A program made the position numbers and the translations under genes. This document shows, one piece after another, positions 32,522 through 41,087 of a stretch of DNA of 64,000 nucleotides. The stretch is taken from NCBI RefSeq assembly GCF_016722785.1, contig NZ_JAEQNE010000002.1:682001-746000 (forward strand), written 5' to 3'. The stretch is from Ramlibacter monticola. GTDB taxonomy: Bacteria > Pseudomonadota > Gammaproteobacteria > Burkholderiales > Burkholderiaceae_C. The notes under the pieces were generated by a model. It did no database searches, was not told where the DNA came from, and saw only the letters and a program-made list of their open reading frames with translations. Positions within the stretch are counted from its first letter, which is position 1. Each line of letters opens with the position of its first letter.

Positions 32522-32875
32522 TCACTGCGCGTTGACGGGCTGGCCGGCGAGCACCGGGGCGGCGATGCTGGGCGTGCGGGCCGACAGCCAGGCCGAGCCG
32601 CTGTCCTCGCCGGTCAGGGCCGCCGTCTCGTCGCGCGACCGCAGGTAGTCGGCCGTCACTTGCTGGCGGCTCTTCGTGCTCTGGAAGCCGCGCAGCGGGT
32701 TGTAGCTCTGGGCCCAGGGGTTCACGCCGGCGGCCTTGTACTGCTGCAGTTCGGCCTGCACGTCGGCGCGGGCACGCGAGGAGACGAAGGGCGTGCTGTC
32801 GACGATCGGGCTCTCCGCGAAGGCAGAAGAAGCAGCGGCGAAAGAGAGGGCGGCGATGACGATGGTGCGGTTCAT
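32522..32875 (-). CDS. DUF4148 family secreted protein
   Basis: 117 residues. The signal peptide MNRTIVIAALSFAAASSAFA is followed by the DUF4148 pattern: SRADVQAELQQYKAAGVNPW in modified form, then RSRDETAALTGEDSGSAWL. The family is widespread in Burkholderiales as short periplasmic proteins of unknown role. A single gene with an upstream gap of 270 bases to the DUF2231 gene; that gap holds a short GTGCG/TTGCGCAC inverted repeat around 32950-32970 and no other visible feature. Confidence 0.88.
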   Translation of the reverse strand: MNRTIVIAALSFAAASSAFAESPIVDSTPFVSSRARADVQAELQQYKAAGVNPWAQSYNPLRGFQSTKSRQQVTADYLRSRDETAALTGEDSGSAWLSARTPSIAAPVLAGQPVNAQ

Positions 32876-33145
32876 GGTGGGTTTCCTTTCAGAAGTGGGG
32901 TGGAACGTCGTGTCCACAGCCCGAATTCTGGAGAGACCCCCCTTGCGCGAATGTGCGTTTGCGCACCGGATTCGGAAGGCGGGGCGCAGCGAGCCGACGA
33001 GCTCCTGTCGAGCCCGTCCCGAGCGAACGCTGGGGCCGCGTCGCGCGACGCAGGACGCGGAGCGTTTCACCTCCCAGAAACGTCCTACGTTCCCCGCTTC
33101 GTGGCCGTTCCAGAGTCGACCCACGCAACCGAAATGGAGAACGCC

Positions 33146-33760
33146 ATGCGCACACCTGCACAGATCGCAGGACACCCGATCCACCCGATGCTGGTCCCCA
33201 TTCCGATCGGCCTCTGGATCTTTTCGCTCGTCTGCGACTTCCTCGCGATGGGATCGAGCGCGCCGGCCGCGTGGGCCACGACCTCGTTCTACGCCATGGT
33301 CGGCGGCATCATCGGCGCGCTCGCGGCGGCGCTTCCGGGGCTGGTGGACCTGCTGTCGCTGCGCCACACGCCGATCCGCCCGACGGCCCTGAAGCACATG
33401 GGCCTGAACCTCACGATCGTCGCTCTGTACGTCGTCAACGTCTGGATCCGGAGGGACCAGGCTGCCGCGGCGCCGGGAGGCACCGCGCTGCTCCTGTCGC
33501 TCGTCGCCATCGCGATGCTGCTCGTCTCGGGCTGGCTCGGCGGCAAGATGGTCTACGAGGCGGGTGTCGCCGTGCACACCGAAGGCTTGGGCGCGGCCGC
33601 CGTGCGCGAGCGCTCCGCGCCGGACCGCAGCGGTGCCTGGAGTTCGATGCCTGCGGCTTCGGCCCGCCAGCATGCGATGGCGAGCGACCCGAAGCGGCCC
33701 GCGCGCGATCCGCTGGACCGGCCGTCCGCCGGCCCGTCGGGCGAGAACCCGCGCGAGTAG
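33146..33760 (+). CDS. DUF2231 membrane protein
   Basis: 204 residues. I chose the second ATG (33146) because GGAG precedes it at proper distance; an ATG four codons upstream is possible. The hallmark GHPIHPMLVPIPIGLW opens the protein, and four hydrophobic segments follow (~18-38, 45-70, 85-103, 113-132). The final 60 residues are hydrophilic and disordered. DUF2231 proteins are inner-membrane proteins, sometimes proposed to bind heme through the conserved His residues; the function is not established. Confidence 0.88.
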   Translation: MRTPAQIAGHPIHPMLVPIPIGLWIFSLVCDFLAMGSSAPAAWATTSFYAMVGGIIGALAAALPGLVDLLSLRHTPIRPTALKHMGLNLTIVALYVVNVWIRRDQAAAAPGGTALLLSLVAIAMLLVSGWLGGKMVYEAGVAVHTEGLGAAAVRERSAPDRSGAWSSMPAASARQHAMASDPKRPARDPLDRPSAGPSGENPRE

Positions 33761-33775
33761 GGGCTCAGCTGCGCC

Positions 33776-35278
33776 TCACTGCGCGCGCTCCCTGTCGATC
33801 CACAGGGCGGCCACCCCGGCGCTGGCCGCCGCCAGGACCGCGCTGACGACCATGACCCAGCGGTAGCCGGCGACGAAGGCCGACTGCACGGCGCCGCGCG
33901 CCGCCCTCGCATCGGCCGTGCCGGCAGGCAATTCGATGGCGGCGAGCCGGTGGCGCTGTTGCCAGAGGGCTTCGCCGAGGCCGCCCGGAAGGTCGGCCAT
34001 GGATGAACGCAGGTGCGCCTCGAACACCGTTGCCATGAGCGCCCCGAAGACGGCAATGGCCAGGACGCCGGCCAGACGGGACACCGCGTTGTTGATGCCC
34101 GATGCCGTTCCCGCCGCGTCCGAAGAGACCGAATTCATCACCGCCGTTGTCAGCGGCGCGACGGCGATGCCCATGCCCAGCCCCAGCACCGCGATGCCCG
34201 GGAGAAAGCCGGACACATAGCGCGCCGAGGTGCCGGGCACGGCGAGCAGCGCGAAGCCGGCGGCCGCCAGCAGCGGCCCCGCGATCAGCGGCAGCCGTGC
34301 TCCGCGCCGGTCCGCCACGCCGCCGGCCCATCGGGACAGCAGGAACATGATCGCCACGAAGGGCAACAGCGAGGCGCCCGCAGCAGTCGCGGAGAAGCCC
34401 TGGATCTGGATCAGGTCCAGCGGCAGGAAGAACAGGCCGCCGCCCAGCCCGGCGTACAGCAGGAGTGTCAGCAGGTTGGACGCGGCGAAGTTCCGGTTGC
34501 GCAGCATGGCCAGGGGCAGCATCGGGGCGGGCTGCCGCCGCTCCAGGAAGACGAAGGCGACGAGTGCGGCGAGGCCGGCCGCCAGCGCGGCGAGCACGAG
34601 GGGCGCGCCCCAGCCCCTGGTCGGCGCCTCGATGAAGAAGAACACGCAGCCGCCCAGTCCCAGCGTCGCCGCCACGGCGCCCGCGAGGTCGAGAGGCTTG
34701 CGATCGCCCGGCTGGCGGCTCTCGGGGACGTGCTTCCACGCGATCGCGAGCACGGCAGCGGCCACGGGCACGTTGATCGCGAAGGCCCAGGCCCAGGACA
34801 GCCGGTCGATCAGGACCCCGCCCAGCAAGGGGCCGAGCGCCGACGTGAGTCCGCTGAAGCCGGCCCAGGTGCCGAATGCGCGGCCCCGTTCTTCCTCGGA
34901 GAAGTTCGCACTGATCAGGGCCAGGCTGCCCGGCACCAGCAGCGCCCCGCCGAGGCCCTGCACGGCACGGGCCGCGATCAGTTGCAGCGGATCGCGAGAC
35001 AGCGCGCAGGCCACCGAAGACGCCGCGAACACGAGCACGCCGAGCCCGAAGATCTTCTTGCGGCCCAGGCGGTCGCCCAGCGCGCCCCCCACCAGCATCA
35101 GCGCGGCAAGCAGCAGGGCATAGGATTCGACGACCCACTGCGCCTCGCGCAAGGAGGCGTGCAGGTCGCGCTGGATCGCCGGCAGTGCGACGTTGACGAC
35201 GGTCCCGTCGATGAAGGCGAGGCTGGACCCCAGGATGGAGGCTGCGAGCACCCAGCGGCCCCGGGAAGCGGATGCCAT
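33776..35278 (-). CDS. MFS drug exporter of the DHA2 (EmrB/QacA) type
   Basis: 500 residues with about 14 hydrophobic segments. Signature motifs are LGSSLAFIDGTVVNVALPAI at the start (motif D1), GALGDRLGRKKIFG in the loop between TM2 and TM3 (motif A) and GLGGALLVPGSLALI (motif C-like). It exports hydrophobic or amphiphilic compounds by proton antiport. No HlyD/EmrA partner or local TetR-type regulator is present, so it probably works alone at the inner membrane. It is convergent with DUF2231 and sits 103 bases from the end of the Crp-type gene. Confidence 0.9.
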   Translation of the reverse strand: MASASRGRWVLAASILGSSLAFIDGTVVNVALPAIQRDLHASLREAQWVVESYALLLAALMLVGGALGDRLGRKKIFGLGVLVFAASSVACALSRDPLQLIAARAVQGLGGALLVPGSLALISANFSEEERGRAFGTWAGFSGLTSALGPLLGGVLIDRLSWAWAFAINVPVAAAVLAIAWKHVPESRQPGDRKPLDLAGAVAATLGLGGCVFFFIEAPTRGWGAPLVLAALAAGLAALVAFVFLERRQPAPMLPLAMLRNRNFAASNLLTLLLYAGLGGGLFFLPLDLIQIQGFSATAAGASLLPFVAIMFLLSRWAGGVADRRGARLPLIAGPLLAAAGFALLAVPGTSARYVSGFLPGIAVLGLGMGIAVAPLTTAVMNSVSSDAAGTASGINNAVSRLAGVLAIAVFGALMATVFEAHLRSSMADLPGGLGEALWQQRHRLAAIELPAGTADARAARGAVQSAFVAGYRWVMVVSAVLAAASAGVAALWIDRERAQ

Positions 35279-35381
35279 GCCGCATGCTAGCGGCGGTGGC
35301 CGGCGACGGGTGGCGGACGGGCTGGCCGAAGGCGAGCCGGGCCCCCGGGCACCGGGAACCGAAGCAGGCCTCGCAGCGGGC

Positions 35382-36092
35382 TCACGCCTCCGAGCGCACT
35401 TCCTCCACCATCCGCTCCAGCTTCGGCACGTCCAGCAGCACCAGCGCGTTCCCGTCCTTCGCCAGCAGCCCCTGCTTCGTCAGCAGCGACAGCTCGCGCG
35501 TCACCTGCTCGCGGTAGGTGCTCACCTGGCTCGCGATGTCCGCATGCTTGGGCGCCGGGTCGATGCGGGCGCGCGCTCCGGTGGCGCCGGCCGCGCGGGC
35601 CAGGCGCAGCAGTTCGGCGTGGATGCGGTTCTGCACCCCCAGCGTGCTCAGCTCGATGACGCGCTCCGACAGCAGCCGCACGAGGGCCGCCAGGCGCTGC
35701 AGCACGCGCTCGCGCACCAGGTCCTCGGCGGCGATCAGGGCGCGGAAGTGTTCCGGCGAAAGCGAGGCGACCAGCACGCCGTCCAGCGCCAGCACGTCGG
35801 CCGAGCGCGGCTCGCCGTCGATGGCGGCGAGGTCGCCGAACATCTCGCCCGCCTCCTCGTCGCGGAAGGTGACCTGCCGGCCGCCGGCGGAAAAGCTGGT
35901 GACCCGCACGCGCCCGCTCACCACGAAGTGCACGTCGCGGTCGTGGCTGTTGCGCGCCACAATCACCTTGCCGGGCTCCACCGTGCGCCAGGCGCACTGG
36001 GCGGCGAGAATCTCCAGGCGCTCCTGGGAGAGCCCCTGCAGGATCTTCACGTTGCGCAGCCCGAAAGTCGACGCCTGAACCGTTGTTGCCAT
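35382..36092 (-). CDS. Crp/Fnr-family transcriptional regulator
   Basis: 236 residues: a cyclic-nucleotide-binding domain (~15-125; GEMFGDLAAIDGEPRSADVLA is the phosphate-binding cassette with Glu and Arg positioned as in cAMP-binding Crp) and a winged helix (KHADIASQVSTYREQVTREL). There is no Cys cluster for FeS binding, so it is Crp-like rather than Fnr-like. The start codon overlaps the start region of the divergent cyclase gene. A cAMP-producing enzyme beside a cAMP-type receptor suggests a closed sensor-messenger-regulator unit. Confidence 0.92.
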   Translation of the reverse strand: MATTVQASTFGLRNVKILQGLSQERLEILAAQCAWRTVEPGKVIVARNSHDRDVHFVVSGRVRVTSFSAGGRQVTFRDEEAGEMFGDLAAIDGEPRSADVLALDGVLVASLSPEHFRALIAAEDLVRERVLQRLAALVRLLSERVIELSTLGVQNRIHAELLRLARAAGATGARARIDPAPKHADIASQVSTYREQVTRELSLLTKQGLLAKDGNALVLLDVPKLERMVEEVRSEA

Positions 36093-37729
36093 TGAACCCC
36101 CTGCACCCCAGACCGCGCACCCTGCGCCTCGCCTCCGGGCTCATCCTGCTGACCTACGTGGCGACGCACCTGTTGAACCACGCCGTGGGCCTGGTGTCGC
36201 TCGCCGCCGCCGAGGCGGGCCGCGAATGGTTCGTGGCCTTCTGGCGCAGCGCGCCGGCGACCGCGGCATTCTATGGTGCGCTGCTGCTGCACTTCAGCCT
36301 CGCGGTCGCGGCGCTGTACGAGCGCCACACCCTGCGCATGCCGCCGCTGGAGCTGGCGCGCATCGCCCTGGGCTTCGCGATCCCGCTGCTGCTCGCCTTC
36401 CACATGGTGCAGACGCGCCTGGCCTGGGAGCTGACCGGCTGGAACGACAACTACCGGCGCATCACCGCCTCGATGTGGGCCAGCAACTTCAGCCTGCGCC
36501 AGCTGGCGATGATCAGCATCGTGTGGCTGCACGCCTGCTTCGGCCTGCAGCTCGCGTTCCGCCACCGCGCCGGCTGGCGACGCTGGCAGCTCCCGCTGGT
36601 GGCGCTGGCCACGCTGCTGCCCACGCTGGCGTTCACCGGCTATCTCGCGATGGCGCGGGAGGCCTTCCTGCTGCCGGTGCAGTCACGCCCGCCCACCCCG
36701 GCGGACGCGACGCTGCAGCTCGCGGTGGAGACCGTGTTCTACCTGCCGCTGGGCCTGCTCGCGCTGACGCTCGCGGCCCGCTGGGCGCAGGTGGCCTGGG
36801 CGCGCAGCGGCGGCCGCGTGCTGCGCATCACCTATCCCGCGCAGGCGGTCGACGTGCCGGCGGGCTTCTCGGTGCTGGAGGCCAGCCGCGCCTTCGGCAT
36901 CCCGCACATGTCGGTGTGCGGCGGGCGGGCGCGCTGCTCCACCTGCCGCATCGAGGTGCTCTCCAGCGCCGGCCCGCTGCCGCCCGCGAACCCCGACGAA
37001 GCCGCGACGCTGGCCCGCATCGGCGCGCCCCCCGGGGTGCGGCTCGCCTGCCAGCTGCGGCCCACGGCGCCCCTGGCGGTACGGCCGCTCGCGGCCGTGC
37101 GCGGCAGCACGCCGGCCTCCGAAGCCTGGGGGGCGAACGCGGAACGCGAGATCGTCGTGCTGTTCGCGGACCTGAGGCGCTGGACGACGCTGTCGGAGCA
37201 CCACCTGCCCTTCGACCTGGTCTACGTCCTGGACCAGTACTTCGAGGCGGTGGGCGATGCGGTGCGCGAGGCCGGCGGCGTCCCCAACCAGTTCATCGGC
37301 GACAGCGTGATGGCGCTGTTCGGGCTGGAGACCGACACGGTGACCGCGGCGCGCCAGGCGCTGACGGCCGCCGAGGCGATCGAGCGGCGCATGGCCGCCG
37401 TCAACGACAGCCTGGCGGCTGAATTCCGCCGGCCGCTCGATTTCGGGATCGGCATCCACGCGGGCACGGCGGCCGTGGGCACGGTGGGCTATCGCGACAC
37501 GCGCACGCTGACAGCGGTGGGCGATGCGGTCAACACCGCCAGCCGGCTGCAGGAGCTGACCAAGCTGCTGAAGGTGCGGATCGTGGTGTCGGAGGAGGTG
37601 CTGCGGCGCGCCGGCGGCGAGTCGGGGGACTGGCAGCGGCACGAGCTGGAAATCCGCGGCCGCCAGGGGCGCATGGCCGTCTATGCGCGAACCACGTTCT
37701 GCGCGGCGCCGGCGGAAGCCGGATCCTAG
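36083..37729 (+). CDS. CyaC-like redox-sensing adenylate cyclase (membrane heme-type anchor, 2Fe-2S domain, class III cyclase)
   Basis: 548 residues from TTG 36083; TTG 36086 or 36092 (LNPLHPRPRTL) are equal candidates, with no clear ribosome site. Residues ~10-255 form six hydrophobic helices with histidines (ATHLLNHAVG, LLHFSL, LYERHTL, LAFHMVQT, WLHACFG), like the diheme-b anchor of succinate dehydrogenases. A plant-type ferredoxin domain follows with C279, C285, C288 and C323. The class III cyclase domain (~350-535) has VVLFADLRRWT, FIGDSVMALFG and AVGDAVNTASRLQ, keeping both metal-binding Asp. Sinorhizobium meliloti CyaC with this architecture responds to quinone redox state. It is divergent from, and overlaps, the Crp gene. 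Confidence 0.88.
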   Translation: MLPLNPLHPRPRTLRLASGLILLTYVATHLLNHAVGLVSLAAAEAGREWFVAFWRSAPATAAFYGALLLHFSLAVAALYERHTLRMPPLELARIALGFAIPLLLAFHMVQTRLAWELTGWNDNYRRITASMWASNFSLRQLAMISIVWLHACFGLQLAFRHRAGWRRWQLPLVALATLLPTLAFTGYLAMAREAFLLPVQSRPPTPADATLQLAVETVFYLPLGLLALTLAARWAQVAWARSGGRVLRITYPAQAVDVPAGFSVLEASRAFGIPHMSVCGGRARCSTCRIEVLSSAGPLPPANPDEAATLARIGAPPGVRLACQLRPTAPLAVRPLAAVRGSTPASEAWGANAEREIVVLFADLRRWTTLSEHHLPFDLVYVLDQYFEAVGDAVREAGGVPNQFIGDSVMALFGLETDTVTAARQALTAAEAIERRMAAVNDSLAAEFRRPLDFGIGIHAGTAAVGTVGYRDTRTLTAVGDAVNTASRLQELTKLLKVRIVVSEEVLRRAGGESGDWQRHELEIRGRQGRMAVYARTTFCAAPAEAGS

Positions 37730-37896
37730 GCGGGGTGCGCGGAACCCGCGAGCCCGCGCCGATCGCGCGCCGCCGGCCGTTCGCGGAGGACGCGCTTCAG
37801 CGCTTCGAGGGCGCTGTCCGACCCTTCGCCGCTGTGCGGGGTGGGCGGTGCCTTGGGGGGCACGGCCGGCGACAGGGGTCCTTCGGTTGGCTGCAT
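37726..37896 (-). CDS. Small proline-rich hypothetical protein
   Basis: 56 residues, ATG at 37896 with GGAG about 7 bases upstream. The N-terminal half is Pro-rich (LSPAVPPKAPPTPHSGEGS) and the C-terminal half a short basic helix (ALEALKRVLRERPAARDRR). The stop codon overlaps the cyclase stop tail to tail (TAG/CTA). Good ribosome site and coding-like codon use argue for a real gene, but shortness keeps this tentative. Confidence 0.45.
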   Translation of the reverse strand: MQPTEGPLSPAVPPKAPPTPHSGEGSDSALEALKRVLRERPAARDRRGLAGSAHPA

Positions 37897-38288
37897 CGGG
37901 AACTCCGTGAAGGTTCGCGGCCTGGGCGGGGCCGTCTCATGGCGAGTAGGGCCAATGTAGCAATGCCGTCGAGCATCGCAAATAAGGGCTTTCGGTAGCG
38001 GCAGCGGCACTTTCGCTCCTTCCCTTAGGGCTCTTTCGCACCGTGCCGGCCCACGCGGCTCCCGTCCGCGGGAATCGCGTTCCCGGACCCGGGAACGCCG
38101 ACGCGCGGGTCGCGGGATCGGGCCGCCGCGACCCTGAAACAGGCCCGCGAGAGTTCCGCCCGGGCCTCCGGGTTCCCGATCCGGCCGCCAGCGCGTGGAC
38201 GGACCTTGATCTGGGGCAAAGGAGCGGACCACCCTCGGGCACGTGCGTTGCGTCTCGCCCCCCTTGCAATAAATAACGAGGGGCGGGG
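37897..38288. other. Intergenic region upstream of the pentaheme cytochrome, with a perfect palindrome
   Basis: No ORF is supported. GCGTTCCCGG-AC-CCGGGAACGC (38077-38098) is a perfect 10-bp inverted repeat with a 2-base centre, about 190 bases upstream of the cytochrome start. It has the look of a dimeric regulator site or a factor-independent hairpin without T run. A purine-rich ribosome site (GAGGGGCGGGG) directly precedes the cytochrome ATG. Confidence 0.55.
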
Positions 38289-39218
38289 ATGAAATTCAAG
38301 GGGGGATGGCTCGTGGGCGGGCTGGTGGCGGCAGTGCTCTCCACGGCCTGGATCACGGCTGGCGCGGACACCGACGTGCCCACCAAGTTCACCAACCGCG
38401 GCAGCATCGGCAACACGCGCCACAACCTGACGCAGCGCCAGGCGGAAGGCGGCGGCCCGGCCGGCGCGACGATGGACCAGTACCGCAACGACTACCAGGA
38501 AGTGTGCGTGTACTGTCACACGCCCCACGGCGCCAACAGCAACGTCGTGCTCCCGCTGTGGAACCGCACCATCAAGGCGACCAGCTACGTCACCTACAAC
38601 CAGCTGGGAACGAGCTCGCTCACCCAGGCGGTCACGCAGCCGGGCCCGAACTCGCTGGCCTGCCTCTCCTGCCACGACGGCCAGGTGGGCGTGGACTCGG
38701 TGATCAACATGCCGGGGTCGGGCGGCTACAACGCGGCCCAGGCCGGCACCCAGAGCGACACCTTCCTGAACGCCTGGAACAACTCGCGCGGCCCCGATGC
38801 TGCCCGGCACGCCGGACTGAACCCGAATCCCGCCACGAGTTGCCTGGCCTGCCATTCCCCCGGCGAAGAGATCACCAAGGCCGGCGCCACCGACTTCACC
38901 CTCTTCGTGATCGGCACCGACCTGCGCAACGACCACCCGGTGGGCGTGCGATTCCCGACGGTGGCGCCGGGCGTGGACTTCAACCCGCCCACCGGCTCGC
39001 GGATCGGCATGGCCTGGTTCGAGCGCAATGCCAACCAGCGCCCGGACACCAACGAAGTGCGCCTGTACGACAGCGGCGAAGGCTACGAGGTGGAATGCGC
39101 CTCCTGCCACGATCCGCACGGCGTGCCTTCCGGCGGCACGGGCAGCCAGTTCAACCCGACCTTCCTGCGCGTGGCCAACACGGCCAGCGCGCTGTGCCTG
39201 ACCTGCCACTCCAAGTAG
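38289..39218 (+). CDS. Periplasmic pentaheme cytochrome c
   Basis: 309 residues with a signal peptide (GGWLVGGLVAAVLSTAWITAGA). There are five CXXCH heme sites: CVYCH, CLSCH, CLACH, CASCH and CLTCH, the first preceded by EVCVYCHTPHGA in the style of doubled-CXXCH electron-transfer proteins. Additional His (HGANSN, NDHPVGV, DPHGV) can serve as distal ligands. It is likely a periplasmic electron carrier or a reductase subunit for an inorganic acceptor. No quinol dehydrogenase (NapC/NrfH type) lies next to it; the only neighbour is the convergent NHL lipoprotein. Confidence 0.92.
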   Translation: MKFKGGWLVGGLVAAVLSTAWITAGADTDVPTKFTNRGSIGNTRHNLTQRQAEGGGPAGATMDQYRNDYQEVCVYCHTPHGANSNVVLPLWNRTIKATSYVTYNQLGTSSLTQAVTQPGPNSLACLSCHDGQVGVDSVINMPGSGGYNAAQAGTQSDTFLNAWNNSRGPDAARHAGLNPNPATSCLACHSPGEEITKAGATDFTLFVIGTDLRNDHPVGVRFPTVAPGVDFNPPTGSRIGMAWFERNANQRPDTNEVRLYDSGEGYEVECASCHDPHGVPSGGTGSQFNPTFLRVANTASALCLTCHSK

Positions 39219-39228
39219 GACGGGGACG

Positions 39229-39250
39229 CCGCGCGGCACGGGCCGCGCGG
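39229..39250. terminator. GC hairpin between convergent cytochrome and NHL genes
   Basis: CCGCGCGG (39229-39236) pairs with its copy at 39243-39250; the 36-base gap between the two stop codons consists mostly of this stem-loop. It is likely a shared terminator. Confidence 0.6.
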
Positions 39251-39254
39251 TGCT

Positions 39255-40358
39255 TCAGCCCCTGGCCTGCAGGAGCTTGCGGCCTTCCTGGTCGGACAGG
39301 CGCCGCAGCACTTCCACCTTCGAGAACAGCTGGTCGGCCACGTAGATGCGGCCGGTCTCGTCCACCGCCACGCCGCTGATCAGGCCGTAGCACCCCGGCA
39401 GGTCGCGGCGGCTGCCGCGGCCGACCGCCAGCAGCAGTTCCCCCGCCGGCGTGAAGATCTGCAGGTTGCCGAAGGCGCCGTCGGTCACGTAGAGGCGGCC
39501 GTCGTCGTCGCAGGCCAGGTTGCGCGGGCGCGCGAACTGGCCCAGGCCGGTGCCCACCTGGCCGAAGCTGCGCAGGAACTTGCCTTCGGCATCGAAGGTC
39601 TGCACGCGGAAGTTGCCCGCGTCCAGCACGTGCAGCAGGCCGTCGCCGGTGACGGCCGCCTGCACCGGGAGGTTGAACTCGCCTTCGCGCCGGCCGCGCC
39701 GGCCCAGCTCGCGCACCAGCTTGCCTTCGGCGTCGTAGATCATCACGCGGTGCTGCTCGCTCTCGTTGTCCGAGCGGTCGATCACGTAGACGAGGCTGCC
39801 GTCGGGGCTGGCGGCGACGCCGGTGGGGCGGTGCAGTTCGCCGGGCTGGCCGATGGTCTGCAGGTGCAGCCCGAGGCGGTCGTAGACGAACACCTTGCGC
39901 AGGCTGGCATCGGCCACGTAGAGCTTGCCACCGCGGTCCAGGGCGATCGCCGTCGGCTTCGCCAGGGTGCCGGGAGGGCGCAGGCCGAACTGGAACACCT
40001 TGCGCCGCGGCACGTCGAAGACCAGGATGCTGCGGCGGATGGAGTCGCCCACGAAGATGCGGCCCTCGCGGGCGGCGATGCTGGAAGGCTTGGCGAGGGC
40101 CTTGCCGTCGGCGCGGCCCACGCCCGTCAGGCGGGCGCGCAGTTTCTCTTCCTCGGTGGGCTCGGTGATGTCGCCGAGGTTGCGCAGCGCCGTCTCGTAG
40201 GCGAAGCGGGGCTGCTCCGGCGGGGCGGGCCACAGCAGGTCGCCCTGGTCCTGGTCGCGCGAGGCCTCCGGCGGCACGACCGCGCAGGAAGCGAGCAGTC
40301 CGGAACCGGCCAGGCCCAGCAGCAGCATGCGCCGCTCGTTCGTCGATCCCAGCGGCAT
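39255..40358 (-). CDS. NHL-repeat (6-bladed beta-propeller) lipoprotein
   Basis: 367 residues. The ATG at 40358 gives MPLGSTNERRMLLLGLAGSG with the lipobox LLASCAVV; longer in-frame starts lack a sensible signal peptide. The mature protein has five to six NHL-type repeats with the pattern P.GVA.D..G.lYV.D....V..FD..G (LYVADASLRKVFVYD, LHVLDAGNFRVQTFD, LYVTDGAFGNLQIF, IYVADQLFSKVEVL). It is a periplasmic or surface scaffold. Convergence with the multiheme cytochrome suggests a joint electron-transfer or cell-surface role, but the two are not in one operon. Confidence 0.87.
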   Translation of the reverse strand: MPLGSTNERRMLLLGLAGSGLLASCAVVPPEASRDQDQGDLLWPAPPEQPRFAYETALRNLGDITEPTEEEKLRARLTGVGRADGKALAKPSSIAAREGRIFVGDSIRRSILVFDVPRRKVFQFGLRPPGTLAKPTAIALDRGGKLYVADASLRKVFVYDRLGLHLQTIGQPGELHRPTGVAASPDGSLVYVIDRSDNESEQHRVMIYDAEGKLVRELGRRGRREGEFNLPVQAAVTGDGLLHVLDAGNFRVQTFDAEGKFLRSFGQVGTGLGQFARPRNLACDDDGRLYVTDGAFGNLQIFTPAGELLLAVGRGSRRDLPGCYGLISGVAVDETGRIYVADQLFSKVEVLRRLSDQEGRKLLQARG

Positions 40359-40413
40359 CCTTGCTCCCTTTTCCATCATCGGGAAAGGGGAGCAACGTCC
40401 GTGCCGGCAGGCG

Positions 40414-41082
40414 CTAGGGGCCCATGCCTTCCGTCCGAGGCCGCGCCGGGACACCCGGGGGGGCCAGGAACAGCGCGAGGCAGATCGCACCGACGGCGAC
40501 GCCGGCCACCACGTCGCTCAGGTAATGCGCACCCAGGTACACGCGGCTGAAGCAGACCAACAGCACCATCAGGCTCGCGATCCCCAGCGCGAGCGCGCGG
40601 ATCGCGCGGCTGCGCCAGCGCCCGAAGGCCAGCGCGCACAGGGTCCCGTAGAACACGGTGGACGCGGCGGCGTGGCCGCTCGGGAAGCTGAGGGACAGCA
40701 GGTGCACCAGCGGGTCCTGCAGGTGCGGGCGCGGGCGCTGGAACAGGTGCTTCAGGCCGGCATTGAGGAGCATTCCGGCCGGGACCACGGCCAGGCGCGC
40801 GAGCGGCGTCCAGCCGCGCCGCCACGCCAGCCAGGCCGCGAGCAGCGCCGTGGCCGCCAGCAGCCAGCGGGTCTGGTGCGCGGCACTCACCAACAGCATG
40901 AAGGCGGTCAGCCCCGCGCTGCGCTGCGTGGCGAGCCACTGCGTGACCCGCAGGTCGAAGCGGGCCACAGGCCCGTCGGTCCAGACCTGCACCGCGAGCA
41001 GCGCCACCAGCAGCACGCACGCGAGCACCAGCGCCAGCCGGATGGCATTCGGCGTGCGGCTGCCGATGCGCGGGTCGGCCAT
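40414..41082 (-). CDS. PAP2-family membrane phosphatase, last gene of the thi operon
   Basis: 222 residues, about six hydrophobic segments. The phosphatase motifs are KHLFQRPRP (KxxxxxxRP-like), PSGHAAAS and SRVYLGAHYLSD, so the catalytic His pair and Asp are intact. PAP2 membrane enzymes usually hydrolyse undecaprenyl pyrophosphate or phosphatidate. It begins 5 bases after thiE and could be read from the TPP-riboswitch promoter, in which case a phosphatase for a thiamine-related phosphate is conceivable. Otherwise it may be a lipid phosphatase with chance placement. Confidence 0.88.
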   Translation of the reverse strand: MADPRIGSRTPNAIRLALVLACVLLVALLAVQVWTDGPVARFDLRVTQWLATQRSAGLTAFMLLVSAAHQTRWLLAATALLAAWLAWRRGWTPLARLAVVPAGMLLNAGLKHLFQRPRPHLQDPLVHLLSLSFPSGHAAASTVFYGTLCALAFGRWRSRAIRALALGIASLMVLLVCFSRVYLGAHYLSDVVAGVAVGAICLALFLAPPGVPARPRTEGMGP

Positions 41083-41087
41083 CGGGC

